Of a DNA stretch of 64,000 bases, positions 16,294 to 28,984 are shown in pieces. Every line of letters starts with the position of its first letter. The stretch's first letter is position 1. A model generated the notes under the pieces. The model had not been told where the DNA came from and did no database searches. It saw only the letters and a list, made by a program, of their open reading frames with translations. Made by a program: the position numbers and the translations under genes. The DNA is from an uncultured Erysipelotrichaceae bacterium (GTDB taxonomy: Bacteria; Bacillota_I; Bacilli_A; RFN20; CAG-826). The stretch spans positions 31,536-95,535 of the forward strand of contig CACYCS010000004.1 in NCBI GenBank assembly GCA_902773005.1, in the 5' to 3' direction.

Positions 16294-17332
16294 TTCCTCG
16301 GAAAAGAATCTGACGGTTGGCATCTCTAGCGAGGGTAAAGTCATCGACTACGTAAGCTATGAGTCCTGGCAACGCCAAAGCGAACTCATGGTCAAAGAGG
16401 TCGACACCATCCTCAAAAAGAACGGGTGCACTCGCGATGACATCGCTTTCGTGTCCTGCGCCAAAGGCCCAGGGTCCTATACTGGCGTCCGCATCGCCCT
16501 CACGATTGCCAAAACCGTCGCGTTCGCATTGAACGTTCCGCTATATCTAAGCTCTTCGCTCGAAGTGCTTAAAAAAGGCGATGAGCCTTCCCTTTGCCTT
16601 TCTAATGCCCGCGGCAAAAGAAGCTATTTCGGCGTCTATTCCAATGGGGAATGCCTAGTCCCTGATTGCATCAAGGACAACTCCGAAGTCCTCGCCTATA
16701 TCGATGAACATCCTGAGCTCACTCCGTGTGGCGACCTCGGCTACTTGGGCTTAGAGGGGTATCGTTCCGACATTGTGACGAACCTCGCAGAAGCAATCGA
16801 CGAGGGACATGTATGCGAAAATGCTCTTGGAGCAAAGCCGATCTACCTCAAAGACGACTACGACCAAGGCAAGTTCAAGACCATCGTTAGACGCACCATC
16901 CCTAGCGACCTCTCCTCGATCATGGCCATCGAGAACGCTTCGATCAAGAATCCATATTCCGAGCAGCAGATGCTATATGAATTGACCGAGAACCCGGTCG
17001 CATATCTATACTCCGCCGTGGTGGATTCCGAAGTGGTGGGGTTCATCGACTTCATGATCACCTTCAATTCCGCGACCATCACCCAAATCGCGGTCAAAGA
17101 GGAATTCCGCAGCAAAGGCATCGGCAATTTGCTTCTTGGCCAGATGCTCAAAGACTGCCGCGCGCAGGCAGAGCCCGTGGAATACATCACCCTTGAAGTA
17201 AGGCAAAGCAACGTCAGAGCCCAAAAGTTCTATAAGAAGCACAAATTCGAGCAGATCGTCGTCAAGAAGTCCTATTACGATGACGGCGAGGATGCCATTT
17301 ACATGGTCAGGAGCATCATCAGCGATGTCTAA
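16271..17332 (+). CDS. tsaB: TsaB-RimI fusion (t6A scaffold plus ribosomal-protein acetyltransferase)
   Basis: 353 aa in two parts. Residues 1 to about 195 are TsaB, an inactive ASKHA paralogue that scaffolds TsaD (LLLDSSEKNLTVGIS, AKGPGSYTGVRIALTIAK). Residues about 200-350 are a GNAT acetyltransferase of the RimI type, with the acetyl-CoA loop EEFRSKGIGNLLLGQ and VRQSNVRAQKFYKKHKF. In most Bacillota these are adjacent separate genes. I start at ATG 16271, preceded by GAGGAG; the ORF extends upstream to 16220 only by chance. It overlaps tsaD by 8 nt. Confidence 0.92.
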   Translation: MKIALLLDSSEKNLTVGISSEGKVIDYVSYESWQRQSELMVKEVDTILKKNGCTRDDIAFVSCAKGPGSYTGVRIALTIAKTVAFALNVPLYLSSSLEVLKKGDEPSLCLSNARGKRSYFGVYSNGECLVPDCIKDNSEVLAYIDEHPELTPCGDLGYLGLEGYRSDIVTNLAEAIDEGHVCENALGAKPIYLKDDYDQGKFKTIVRRTIPSDLSSIMAIENASIKNPYSEQQMLYELTENPVAYLYSAVVDSEVVGFIDFMITFNSATITQIAVKEEFRSKGIGNLLLGQMLKDCRAQAEPVEYITLEVRQSNVRAQKFYKKHKFEQIVVKKSYYDDGEDAIYMVRSIISDV

Positions 17333-18344
17333 GATCTTAGCAATTGAATCTAGCTGCGACGAAACCGCAGTTGCGATCACCGATGACGGCAAGCTATTGG
17401 CTAACGTCGTCGCCACCCAGATTTCCGTTCATGAGAAATTCGGCGGGGTCATGCCCGAGATCGCGTCCCGCCTCCACACGGAGAATATTTCGGTCTGCCT
17501 AAGCGAGGCCTTGGATCAAGCCAAATTGAAGCTTGAGGACATCGACGCATTTGCCGTGACGAGAGGCCCTGGACTTATCGGTTGCCTCCACGTGGGACTA
17601 CAAGCCGCGAAAACCCTCGCGATGCTTTACGATAAGCCACTCATCCCCGTCCATCATCTCGCTGGCCATATCTATGCGAACGAATACGTCGGCGAATTCA
17701 AATTCCCGATGCTCTGCGTCGTCGTTTCCGGTGGCAACACTGAGCTTGTGATCATGAAGGACCACATGGACTTCGAGATCGTCGGCGAAACCAAAGACGA
17801 TGCGGTGGGGGAGTGCTACGACAAGGTGGCCAGAGTCCTAGGCCTACCTTATCCAGGCGGACTACCAATCGATCAGCATGCCAAAAACGGCAAGCATACC
17901 TACGATTTGCCTATCCCGAATGCCGGGGCGGGCAAATATGACTTCTCCTATTCTGGACTAAAGACCTCGGTCATCAATCTTGTGAACTCACTCAAGATGA
18001 AGGGAACGCCAGTCAATGTCGATGACATGGCGAGGTCATTCCAAGACGTCGCGATCTCCATGGTCGTTGAGAAATCGCTTGCCGCGGCATTCGATTACGG
18101 CGTCAAACAAATCGTATTGGCGGGGGGCGTGAGCGCGAATTCGTACCTGCGAGAGCAGATGAAGTCGCGCCTAGATAATTCGGGGATCGAACTCATCATC
18201 CCGCCGCTATGGTGCACGACCGATAATGCGGCGATGATCGCCAAAGTCGCCGAAAGGCTCTATGAAAAGAAGGTGTTCGCCCCATTGACCCTTGGGGTCG
18301 ACCCAAACTGGAAAATCGATCATTGGGACAAATTCGACGAATGA
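17325..18344 (+). CDS. tsaD: tRNA N6-adenosine threonylcarbamoyltransferase TsaD
   Basis: 339 aa. It transfers the threonylcarbamoyl group onto A37 of tRNA. Diagnostic features are the ASKHA start ILAIESSCDETAVAI, TRGPGLIGCLHVG, the metal-binding HHLAGHIYAN, VVSGGNTELV, GECYDKVARVLGLPYPGG and the C-terminal CTDNAAMIA. Start ATG 17325 gives the standard N-terminus and overlaps tsaB-rimI by 8 nt. It is the last gene of the t6A operon. Confidence 0.95.
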   Translation: MSKILAIESSCDETAVAITDDGKLLANVVATQISVHEKFGGVMPEIASRLHTENISVCLSEALDQAKLKLEDIDAFAVTRGPGLIGCLHVGLQAAKTLAMLYDKPLIPVHHLAGHIYANEYVGEFKFPMLCVVVSGGNTELVIMKDHMDFEIVGETKDDAVGECYDKVARVLGLPYPGGLPIDQHAKNGKHTYDLPIPNAGAGKYDFSYSGLKTSVINLVNSLKMKGTPVNVDDMARSFQDVAISMVVEKSLAAAFDYGVKQIVLAGGVSANSYLREQMKSRLDNSGIELIIPPLWCTTDNAAMIAKVAERLYEKKVFAPLTLGVDPNWKIDHWDKFDE

Positions 18345-18371
18345 GGCCCTCCACAAATATTAATTGAAAGG

Positions 18372-18386
18372 TATAGTAAAGCCATG
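18372..18386 (+). promoter_or_regulatory. Leaderless promoter of asnS
   Basis: TATAGT (18372-18377) is separated from ATG 18384 by only 6 nt. An AAAGG further upstream would fall outside the transcript. Confidence 0.55.
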
Positions 18387-19778
18387 CAAATCAAAGCCAT
18401 CACCGTTTCCGAACTCTATGAGAGGTTCTCCAAAGGAGAGGACCTCACCTCCCTTGGGGAAATCGTCATCGAAGGATGGGTCAGGACCAATCGCGATTCT
18501 GGATCCATCGGCTTCATCGCCCTCAATGACGGCTCTTGCTTCAAGAACATTCAGGTCGTCTATAACGACAAGCTTCCAACTCACGACGAGGTCGCTCACC
18601 TCATCACCGGCGCGGCGATACTCGTGAAGGGGCCGATCGTTTTGACCCCCGAGATGAAGCAACCGTTTGAGATTCACGCTTCCGAAGTTGAAGTCCTTGG
18701 CCAAGTCGACCCCGACTATCCGCTTCAGAAGAAGAGGCATAGCTTCGAATATCTCCGCGAAATCGCTTATCTTAGGCCGCGCACCAACACGTTTGCCGCG
18801 CTTTATCGCGTGAGAAGCGTTTTGGCCCTAGGCATCCACGAATTCTTCCAGAATAAGGGCTTCGTTTACGTCCATACTCCTGAGATCACCGCCAATGACG
18901 CCGAAGGCGCAGGCCAGGTCTTTACCATCATGACCCCCGATGAGAAGGGTAAGCTTTCCGAGACCGACTTTTTCGGCAAGAAGGCTTCTTTGACCGTCTC
19001 TGGCCAACTCCACGTCGAAGCTTTCGCGCTTGCCTTCCGCGACGTTTATACCTTCGGTCCGACCTTCCGCGCCGAGAAATCGAACACCCCTCGCCACGCA
19101 TCCGAATTCTGGATGATCGAGCCTGAGATTGCATTCGCCGATCTAGAGGACGACATGGACCTCATGGAAGAGACCATCAAGTTCTGCATCCGTTACGTCC
19201 TCGACAAGTGCCCGGACGAGATGGCGTTCTTCAACCAGATGATCGCCCCCGGCCTATTCGATAAACTCAACCACGTTTTAGAGACCCCGTTCACCAGAAT
19301 GGATTACACCAAAGGCATTGAACTCCTTCAGGAAGCGGTCAAGAAAGGCCATAAGTTCGAATACTCGGATATCGAGTGGGGCATGGACCTCCAGTCGGAG
19401 CATGAGCGTTATCTAACCGAGGAAGTGGTCAAAGGACCGATGTTCCTCATCAACTATCCGAAAGAGATCAAGGCTTTCTACATGAGAGAGAACGACGATG
19501 GCAAGACCGTCGCCGCATGCGACTGCCTAGTTCCAGGAGAAGGCGAGATCATCGGCGGCTCCCAGCGCGAGGAACGTTATGACATCCTCAAGGCCAAAAT
19601 GGACAAAATCGGCAACACGGCTGGCCTAGAATGGTATCTGAACCTCCGCAAATACGGCGGATGCATCCACTCGGGCTTCGGCATCGGATTCGACCGTTTG
19701 CTCATGTATCTCACCGGCGTCACGAACATCCGCGACACCGAACCCTATCCGCGCACAAGCTCGCAGCTTAAGTACTGA
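18384..19778 (+). CDS. asnS: Asparaginyl-tRNA synthetase
   Basis: 464 aa class IIb synthetase. An N-terminal OB-fold anticodon domain (GWVRTNRDSGSIGFIALNDGS) precedes the catalytic core: motif 1 near RVRSVLALGIHEFFQNKGF, motif 2 with FGPTFRAEKSNTPRHASEFWMIEPE, and motif 3 GFGIGFDRLLMYLTG. PRHASEFWMIEPE and the C-terminal RDTEPYPR favour AsnRS over AspRS. The organism also has gatCAB, so Asn-tRNA can be made directly while GatCAB serves Gln-tRNA or both. Confidence 0.95.
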   Translation: MQIKAITVSELYERFSKGEDLTSLGEIVIEGWVRTNRDSGSIGFIALNDGSCFKNIQVVYNDKLPTHDEVAHLITGAAILVKGPIVLTPEMKQPFEIHASEVEVLGQVDPDYPLQKKRHSFEYLREIAYLRPRTNTFAALYRVRSVLALGIHEFFQNKGFVYVHTPEITANDAEGAGQVFTIMTPDEKGKLSETDFFGKKASLTVSGQLHVEAFALAFRDVYTFGPTFRAEKSNTPRHASEFWMIEPEIAFADLEDDMDLMEETIKFCIRYVLDKCPDEMAFFNQMIAPGLFDKLNHVLETPFTRMDYTKGIELLQEAVKKGHKFEYSDIEWGMDLQSEHERYLTEEVVKGPMFLINYPKEIKAFYMRENDDGKTVAACDCLVPGEGEIIGGSQREERYDILKAKMDKIGNTAGLEWYLNLRKYGGCIHSGFGIGFDRLLMYLTGVTNIRDTEPYPRTSSQLKY

Positions 19779-19972
19779 TGGAAGAGACAAATCTACTAGG
19801 AAATGAGGAACTCGACGTTCAGGAGAACGCGTTCCATGACACCCGTCCCATTCCCATTGCGGAGAGGGAGCGGAAGCAAACCGCCAAGAAGCGTGTCTTT
19901 TTCCTGCTGCTCATTCTGATTTTCATCATGGTCGGGCTTATCATCTGGGAAGTTGCGAGCATGCTCGTTTGA
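19778..19972 (+). CDS. Small single-pass membrane protein
   Basis: 64 aa: an acidic N-terminal half, a basic ERERKQTAKKR stretch, then one hydrophobic helix (about 42-62). The ATG shares one base with the asnS stop (TGATG), so translation is coupled to asnS. No family recognised. The topology should be N-terminus inside. Confidence 0.65.
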   Translation: MEETNLLGNEELDVQENAFHDTRPIPIAERERKQTAKKRVFFLLLILIFIMVGLIIWEVASMLV

Positions 19973-19981
19973 GGGCTCCCC

Positions 19982-20443
19982 ATGGCAAGGCGTCCCGCGA
20001 TTCAAAACCAGCAAGCGGCCCACAAGGTCGCCCCCTCCATCGTTTTCGGCAGGGTGTGCTTGATCGTTGGATGCCTTTTGTTTTTGGTTGCAACGGGTTT
20101 TACGATCTACCGCTACGCTGGGAAATTCATGGACGGATCCTTCGATTGGTCAAAGCCTAGGGACGCGATTGAAATACTGCTCACGCCAGTGGTCTGCATC
20201 TTCATGATTGTGGCATCCATTGGGGGCGTGTCATTTGTTTTCGACAAAGGACCCTTCATTTCCGTCGCGGCTTTTGCTGCGTTTGCGTCCCTCATCGTGT
20301 TCATCATCTACCTCGTTTTCGACATCCGAGATTTGACGGTCGATTGGGATTGGGCGACGTTTGGATTATCATTGCTTGATGTCGAATTGTCCGCTTTCGT
20401 GTATTTTATTGGGTGGTTCTTCGCGAAGAACTGGTTGGACTGA
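19982..20443 (+). CDS. Membrane protein, function unknown
   Basis: 153 aa with four hydrophobic segments (about 22-43, 63-82, 86-108 and 125-148), a basic N-terminus and no charged catalytic pattern. It starts 10 nt after the previous gene and its stop shares a base with the next start (TGATG). It thus belongs to a run of three small envelope proteins downstream of asnS. Confidence 0.65.
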   Translation: MARRPAIQNQQAAHKVAPSIVFGRVCLIVGCLLFLVATGFTIYRYAGKFMDGSFDWSKPRDAIEILLTPVVCIFMIVASIGGVSFVFDKGPFISVAAFAAFASLIVFIIYLVFDIRDLTVDWDWATFGLSLLDVELSAFVYFIGWFFAKNWLD

Positions 20444-20601
20444 TGAAAAAGAGAAAACTGATCATATTGCTATTGCTCGCTGGGGCGATGGGAACTGCTG
20501 GATGTTCCAAGTCCAGCGATAAGAAAAAATGCGACGACAATGGGGTTTGCCACATTGGTTACGTCGCAGTTCCTAAACTTCCGTCCTATTTTAATCGCTA
20601 G
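20443..20601 (+). CDS. Very small lipoprotein
   Basis: 52 aa: MKKRK, a leucine-rich hydrophobic stretch and a lipobox (TAGC, Cys 21), leaving a mature part of about 30 residues with CDDNGVC. I chose ATG 20443, in TGATG overlap with the upstream stop, over an ATG 30 nt earlier because it gives a proper type II signal. The last 11 bp overlap the convergent gene. Function unknown. Confidence 0.6.
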   Translation: MKKRKLIILLLLAGAMGTAGCSKSSDKKKCDDNGVCHIGYVAVPKLPSYFNR

Positions 20602-21259
20602 GCGGAGGCGGTTCGCCACCTTTGACTTGAATATCCCTCGTTGCTTTATAGTCTTCGAGGGATTTTTCAAACACCGTTCTCGCGCGGCGAAGAATCATCA
20701 CGTGACGGGAAAGATATGCCTGGCATACGACGGCATAGTAGACGATCGCGACAATCCAAATGATGAAGCAAAGATAAGACGGGATATGCTCGACTAAGAA
20801 TTCAGGCGTGTGGGTTACGCTTGGCCAGCGCGACAATAGGCTTAGGCCGAAGACGTTCACGAAGAGGCCTTCTTCCTCCCAATCGTAAGCGAAGAATAGA
20901 TCGCTGATATCGTGGAATGGATTGATGCCCCAATTGTCGGTTGCGGCGCAGGTGATGACCCAAATCACGAGGCCGACTACCGCAATTAGGAACGGGATAA
21001 GCGATTGGCGATAGAAGAGCCTGTTGTTCTTCTTTTTGCCGAAGCGCTTGAATTCCTTGGGCGAATTGACGACATGGGCCACCGTAACGTTATACATCAT
21101 GTTGTCAGCGCGCTTCATTTGGAAGGCCATGGTTTTCCTGACCGCGAAGCCAATCAAAGCGATGATGATGAAAACGATGACGGCGATGATGAGGAAGATG
21201 ATGAGGGCGCGGCGATCGGCATCGGACATCGCGCCGCTAGCTGCAGCGAATAAGCTCAT
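20591..21259 (-). CDS. Membrane protein, function unknown
   Basis: 222 aa with about four hydrophobic segments (about 18-43, 88-110, 155-185 and nearby) and polar loops; the C-terminus ends in charged residues and GGEPPPPSD. No family recognised. It overlaps the gene upstream on the same strand by 4 nt (ATGA) and closes a three-gene minus-strand operon. Confidence 0.65.
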   Translation of the reverse strand: MSLFAAASGAMSDADRRALIIFLIIAVIVFIIIALIGFAVRKTMAFQMKRADNMMYNVTVAHVVNSPKEFKRFGKKKNNRLFYRQSLIPFLIAVVGLVIWVITCAATDNWGINPFHDISDLFFAYDWEEEGLFVNVFGLSLLSRWPSVTHTPEFLVEHIPSYLCFIIWIVAIVYYAVVCQAYLSRHVMILRRARTVFEKSLEDYKATRDIQVKGGEPPPPSD

Positions 21260-21771
21260 TTGTCGCCCTCCTTTCCTTGCTTCGCGGGCTCTTCTTTCTT
21301 CGGAATCGCGGGGAGAGGATTTGGCTCGGAGCCTGCGTTATTTTGATTCGTGATCTGCTGAGTCCCCTGATTCTGGAGGGCGGGGTTAGGCTGCTGGAGA
21401 TAAGGGTTTTGCTGCTGATATGGGTTCGGCTGCTGCAAATATGGATTCTGAGGGTTTGGAATGGGCTGTCCGGGCTGTTGGTAGTAGTTATTCTGAATAT
21501 AGATTTGCTTCGATTGGTCGACTTCTTGAATCGGCTGCTCTTGCTTGGCGTCTTCTTGGGCGTAGGCCTTCTTGAGGATCTCATATGCCTTCTCGTCTTC
21601 CGGCAAAGGAGGGAAGAGCTTTTTGCCGCGGAAGAAGTTCACGATCATGATGATGAACTGGACGAAGAAATTGAACACGCCGAAAACGCCGATGAGGGCG
21701 ATGACGACCAGAATGAACGGGAACAACAATGCCCAAAGGATCCCGAGGCCGAACTGCTTAAGCACGTTCAT
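21256..21771 (-). CDS. Membrane-anchored protein with Gln/Pro/Asn/Tyr-rich repeat tail
   Basis: 171 aa. An N-terminal hydrophobic region (about 8-48) is followed by a short basic/acidic segment and then a long low-complexity tail (about 90-155). The tail is built on NPYLQQPNP, reiterated about four times as PNPYQQQ / NPYLQQ variants. Such tails are flexible and often bind SH3-like or envelope partners. Coupled by 4 nt overlaps to both neighbours. Function unknown. Confidence 0.65.
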   Translation of the reverse strand: MNVLKQFGLGILWALLFPFILVVIALIGVFGVFNFFVQFIIMIVNFFRGKKLFPPLPEDEKAYEILKKAYAQEDAKQEQPIQEVDQSKQIYIQNNYYQQPGQPIPNPQNPYLQQPNPYQQQNPYLQQPNPALQNQGTQQITNQNNAGSEPNPLPAIPKKEEPAKQGKEGDK

Positions 21772-22682
21772 GGCAATATTTTAGGGTCCTCCCTTTTGAG
21801 TCTCAATAGGATTAGATTGATCAATTGGGCTAAGCCCACGCCTAAGGCAATGAATCCTAGAAGCGCGAGTCCGCCATGCGGCGCGGCCGAGCGATATAAT
21901 CCTGCATAAAGGAATAAGCCGGCCACCGCAAAGATCCCCAAAAACAAATAGGAGATTTTGCGGTTTTCCTGGACCAGTTCGACGATGCAAAGAACGCCCC
22001 AATAGACGGAGAAGCCAAAAGCAAGCAAACCATAAGGCGGCAAGAAGAACGCGAGAATTGAAGCCGCCCCTCCAGACAGGATTGCGAGGATCGGCGATCC
22101 CCATTTGAAGGAGATGATCTCCTCAATCGGCTCAAACCTTTGCATTTGAATAAAGATGAAAAGGTGGGCGATGGCCATCTGAGCCAAAGAATAGCCATAG
22201 ATGAATAGCGGGAAGCCGATTACGGCGCCTTCTTTGTCGGAGAGCCCCACCAAAGCAAGGAGGCTATCCTGAACATCGACCTCCAATAACGCCTTCACCA
22301 AAAGCATCGAAGCATAGAAAAGCCCGAAGGACAAAACGGAGCAAATAAACAAAACGAATGAGGACGTGAGTCTGTTTTTGATGCCAAAGCCATATGCGGC
22401 GCCTACGAGCAACGACGGGATTACATAGAACAAAGTGTTGCTGATATTCCACGCAGAAACTGCTAAGCAGACACCTGCGGAGGCAACAAGGTATATGGGG
22501 AAGTATTTTGCTTTGCAATAGAAAGAAGCGACGGCTGAGGTAAGAGGTATCACAAGCATCAGGATAAGCGCTGAAGCGGGGAGCAAGGCAGAGACGAGCG
22601 AAAGCACGGCATCGATTCCCGCGCAGATGGCGAGGAATGCGATGTTCTCGACTGGCGTTTCGCGCTTTCTGAATACCGACAT
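21768..22682 (-). CDS. Polytopic membrane protein, DUF2232/YybS-like
   Basis: 304 aa with about eight to nine hydrophobic segments. The arrangement (an N-terminal pair of helices, then alternating small-residue-rich helices to a short basic C-terminus) resembles DUF2232 (YybS) proteins of Bacillota, which look like ECF S-component relatives; this match is by overall impression. First gene of the minus-strand trio. TAAAAT lies 6 nt before its ATG. Confidence 0.65.
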   Translation of the reverse strand: MSVFRKRETPVENIAFLAICAGIDAVLSLVSALLPASALILMLVIPLTSAVASFYCKAKYFPIYLVASAGVCLAVSAWNISNTLFYVIPSLLVGAAYGFGIKNRLTSSFVLFICSVLSFGLFYASMLLVKALLEVDVQDSLLALVGLSDKEGAVIGFPLFIYGYSLAQMAIAHLFIFIQMQRFEPIEEIISFKWGSPILAILSGGAASILAFFLPPYGLLAFGFSVYWGVLCIVELVQENRKISYLFLGIFAVAGLFLYAGLYRSAAPHGGLALLGFIALGVGLAQLINLILLRLKREDPKILP

Positions 22683-22694
22683 AGCATCATTTTA
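22680..22694 (-). promoter_or_regulatory. Candidate leaderless promoter of the minus-strand trio
   Basis: Minus-strand TAAAAT (22694 down to 22689) is 6 nt from the ATG at 22682. No ribosome site. Confidence 0.45.
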
Positions 22695-22788
22695 ATCCGA
22701 AAACGAATACACGGGGTGTCCGAATGACAAAATGGTCCCTTGTTTGGTCCGCCGCTTCACCGCTTAAGGAATTTCCAAAAATCCTCCT

Positions 22789-22806
22789 TTCCTTATTTAT
22801 AAGGAA
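22789..22806. promoter_or_regulatory. Palindrome upstream of pcrA
   Basis: TTCCTTAT-TT-ATAAGGAA is a perfect inverted repeat of 8 bp arms, and further CTCC/GGAG matches flank it. It sits where the -35 region of the putative pcrA promoter would be, so it may be an operator. It does not match known SOS boxes. Confidence 0.4.
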
Positions 22807-22818
22807 TAGGAGAAATTG

Positions 22819-22832
22819 TAATATATAAAGGT

Positions 22833-22835
<3 letters not shown>
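22819..22835 (+). promoter_or_regulatory. Candidate leaderless promoter of pcrA
   Basis: TAATAT (22819-22824) ends 8 nt before ATG 22833. The AGGAG at 22808 is 20 nt or more away and would not be transcribed. Confidence 0.45.
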
Positions 22836-27174
<4,339 letters not shown>

Positions 27175-27215
27175 AGTTGTATACTACCCTTATCTAGTGA
27201 AAGGAACTAGGTCAT

Positions 27216-27512
27216 ATGAAGCAGATTACAAAGGAAGTACTTCATGACGCGGCCAACCGTCTCCTCTTCGATATGTCGGACGAGGAGCTTGACACGCTCA
27301 TGGAGGAATTCAAAATCCTGACCCAGCAAATGGAAACGATTGGACATATCGAAGGGCTTGAATCCTACGCCCCCATGACTTTCCCGTTTGACTGCATGGT
27401 CGATTATCTCCGCGAGGATGTCGCGGAAGAGCCGCTTCCAAGGGAAGAGGCCCTCAAGAATGCTGGCAGCGTAATGGACAACCAGATCAAGCTGCCGAAG
27501 GTGGTCATCTGA
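27216..27512 (+). CDS. gatC: Glutamyl/aspartyl-tRNA amidotransferase subunit C
   Basis: 98 aa. A small helical subunit that clamps GatA to GatB: MKQITKEVLHDAANRLLFDMSDEELDTLMEEF followed by MTFPF and a C-terminal DVAEEPLPREEALKNA belt, as in other GatC proteins. It has its own leader with AAGGAAC upstream, and TATACT (about 27179) may be its -10 box. It shares a base with gatA (TGATG). Confidence 0.9.
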   Translation: MKQITKEVLHDAANRLLFDMSDEELDTLMEEFKILTQQMETIGHIEGLESYAPMTFPFDCMVDYLREDVAEEPLPREEALKNAGSVMDNQIKLPKVVI

Positions 27513-28984
27513 TGAATTACCTAGATCTTACTATCGCGGAGATTCACCGCGCATTGCTCGAAAAGAAAGTCACGCCTCTCGAGCTGACCAAAGAAGCCCT
27601 TGAAAGGGCGAAGGCGAACAAAGAAAACGCCTTTGAGACCATCTGTGAGAAAGAGGCGCTCGAATTTGCTGCCACTTTGACGGAGCCCGAAGAGGATAAC
27701 CTCCTTTGGGGCATCCCTTATGTCGCAAAGGACAACTTCTCGACCAAGGGCATCGAGACCACTGCATCCAGCAATATCCTGAACGGGTATGTTCCGCTAT
27801 TCGATGCCACCGTCATCAAGAAGCTGCGCGAGAAAAAGGCGATTCTCATTGCAAAGACCACCCTCGATGAACTTGCGATGGGCGGAAGCGGCACAACTGG
27901 CCACAAAGGCATCACCTATAACCCATACGATCCGGAGCACAAACATCAAATCGGCGGATCTAGCTGCGGTTCCGCGGTCTGCGTTGCTGCAGGCATCGTC
28001 CCATTCGCCCTCGGCTCCGATACGGGTGACTCCGTAAGAAAGCCTGCCTCCTATGGCGGACTCGTCGGCATGAAGCCCACCTGGGGCAGAATTTCGAGGT
28101 ATGGTTTGTTCCCATTCGCCCCCTCCCTTGACCACGTCGCATATTTCACTCGCTCAGCCGAGGATAGCGCCATCGTTCTCCAAGCCCTTGCTGGACGCGA
28201 TGAATATGACAGCACCTCCTCCTTCAAACCGGTCGAGGACTATTCGGCGAAGCTAGGCGAATCGCTTAAGGGCAAGCGCATCGCGGTCATCCAGGAAATC
28301 CTCGATTCCATTTCGAACAAAGAGCTCCTCGATGCGTTCCGTAAATCCGTCGAAGCGATGAAAGCAGCGGGGGCGTGCGTCGATTATGTCCATTTCCCAC
28401 TTGATCTATTGAAGTCGATTTACGCGACTTACATCGTGATTTCCTGCGCCGAGGCAACGAGCAACAACGCGAACCTCGACGGCATCAAATTCGGACCGTT
28501 CCGCGGTGGCAAGACCTATCAGGAGGTCATGTTCAATGCGAGAACCCAAGGCTTCTCCGAACTCATCAAAAGGCGCTTCGTCATCGGTTCGTTCGCCCTT
28601 ATGAGCGAGAACCAGCAAGAACTCTTCATCAGAGCGCAGCGCAACCGCGCCAAGATCGTCGAGGCGACGAACAACATCCTCAAGGAATATGACGCGATCC
28701 TCGCGCCCGCCTCGCCGACGACCGCACCGGTGCTTGGCTCTAGTTCAAGCGACAAGCTCTCCAACGAATATCTAATCGCCGACAATTTCATGGCAATGGG
28801 CAACTTCGCTGGTCTGCCTTCTGTCACCGTGCCACTCACCTTCATCGATGGCTTGCCAATCGGAGTGAACTTCACGAGCAAGGCCTTTGATGAAGCGGGA
28901 CTATTCTCAATCATTCAAGCCTATGAGGACATCACCGGCCTCAAAGGCATTTCCACCAACGTCAGAAAGGAGGCCAAACTATGA
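27512..28984 (+). CDS. gatA: Glutamyl/aspartyl-tRNA amidotransferase subunit A
   Basis: 490 aa amidase-signature protein that releases ammonia from glutamine for transamidation of Glu-tRNAGln or Asp-tRNAAsn. The Ser-cisSer-Lys triad region is visible: PYVAKDNFSTKG (Lys), GGSSCGSAVCVAAG (cis-Ser) and GSDTGDSVRKPASYGG (nucleophile Ser). Two glycines usual in the loops are replaced (SSCGS for SSGGS, TGDS for TGGS), so the pockets may differ slightly. It overlaps gatB by 4 nt. Confidence 0.95.
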   Translation: MNYLDLTIAEIHRALLEKKVTPLELTKEALERAKANKENAFETICEKEALEFAATLTEPEEDNLLWGIPYVAKDNFSTKGIETTASSNILNGYVPLFDATVIKKLREKKAILIAKTTLDELAMGGSGTTGHKGITYNPYDPEHKHQIGGSSCGSAVCVAAGIVPFALGSDTGDSVRKPASYGGLVGMKPTWGRISRYGLFPFAPSLDHVAYFTRSAEDSAIVLQALAGRDEYDSTSSFKPVEDYSAKLGESLKGKRIAVIQEILDSISNKELLDAFRKSVEAMKAAGACVDYVHFPLDLLKSIYATYIVISCAEATSNNANLDGIKFGPFRGGKTYQEVMFNARTQGFSELIKRRFVIGSFALMSENQQELFIRAQRNRAKIVEATNNILKEYDAILAPASPTTAPVLGSSSSDKLSNEYLIADNFMAMGNFAGLPSVTVPLTFIDGLPIGVNFTSKAFDEAGLFSIIQAYEDITGLKGISTNVRKEAKL

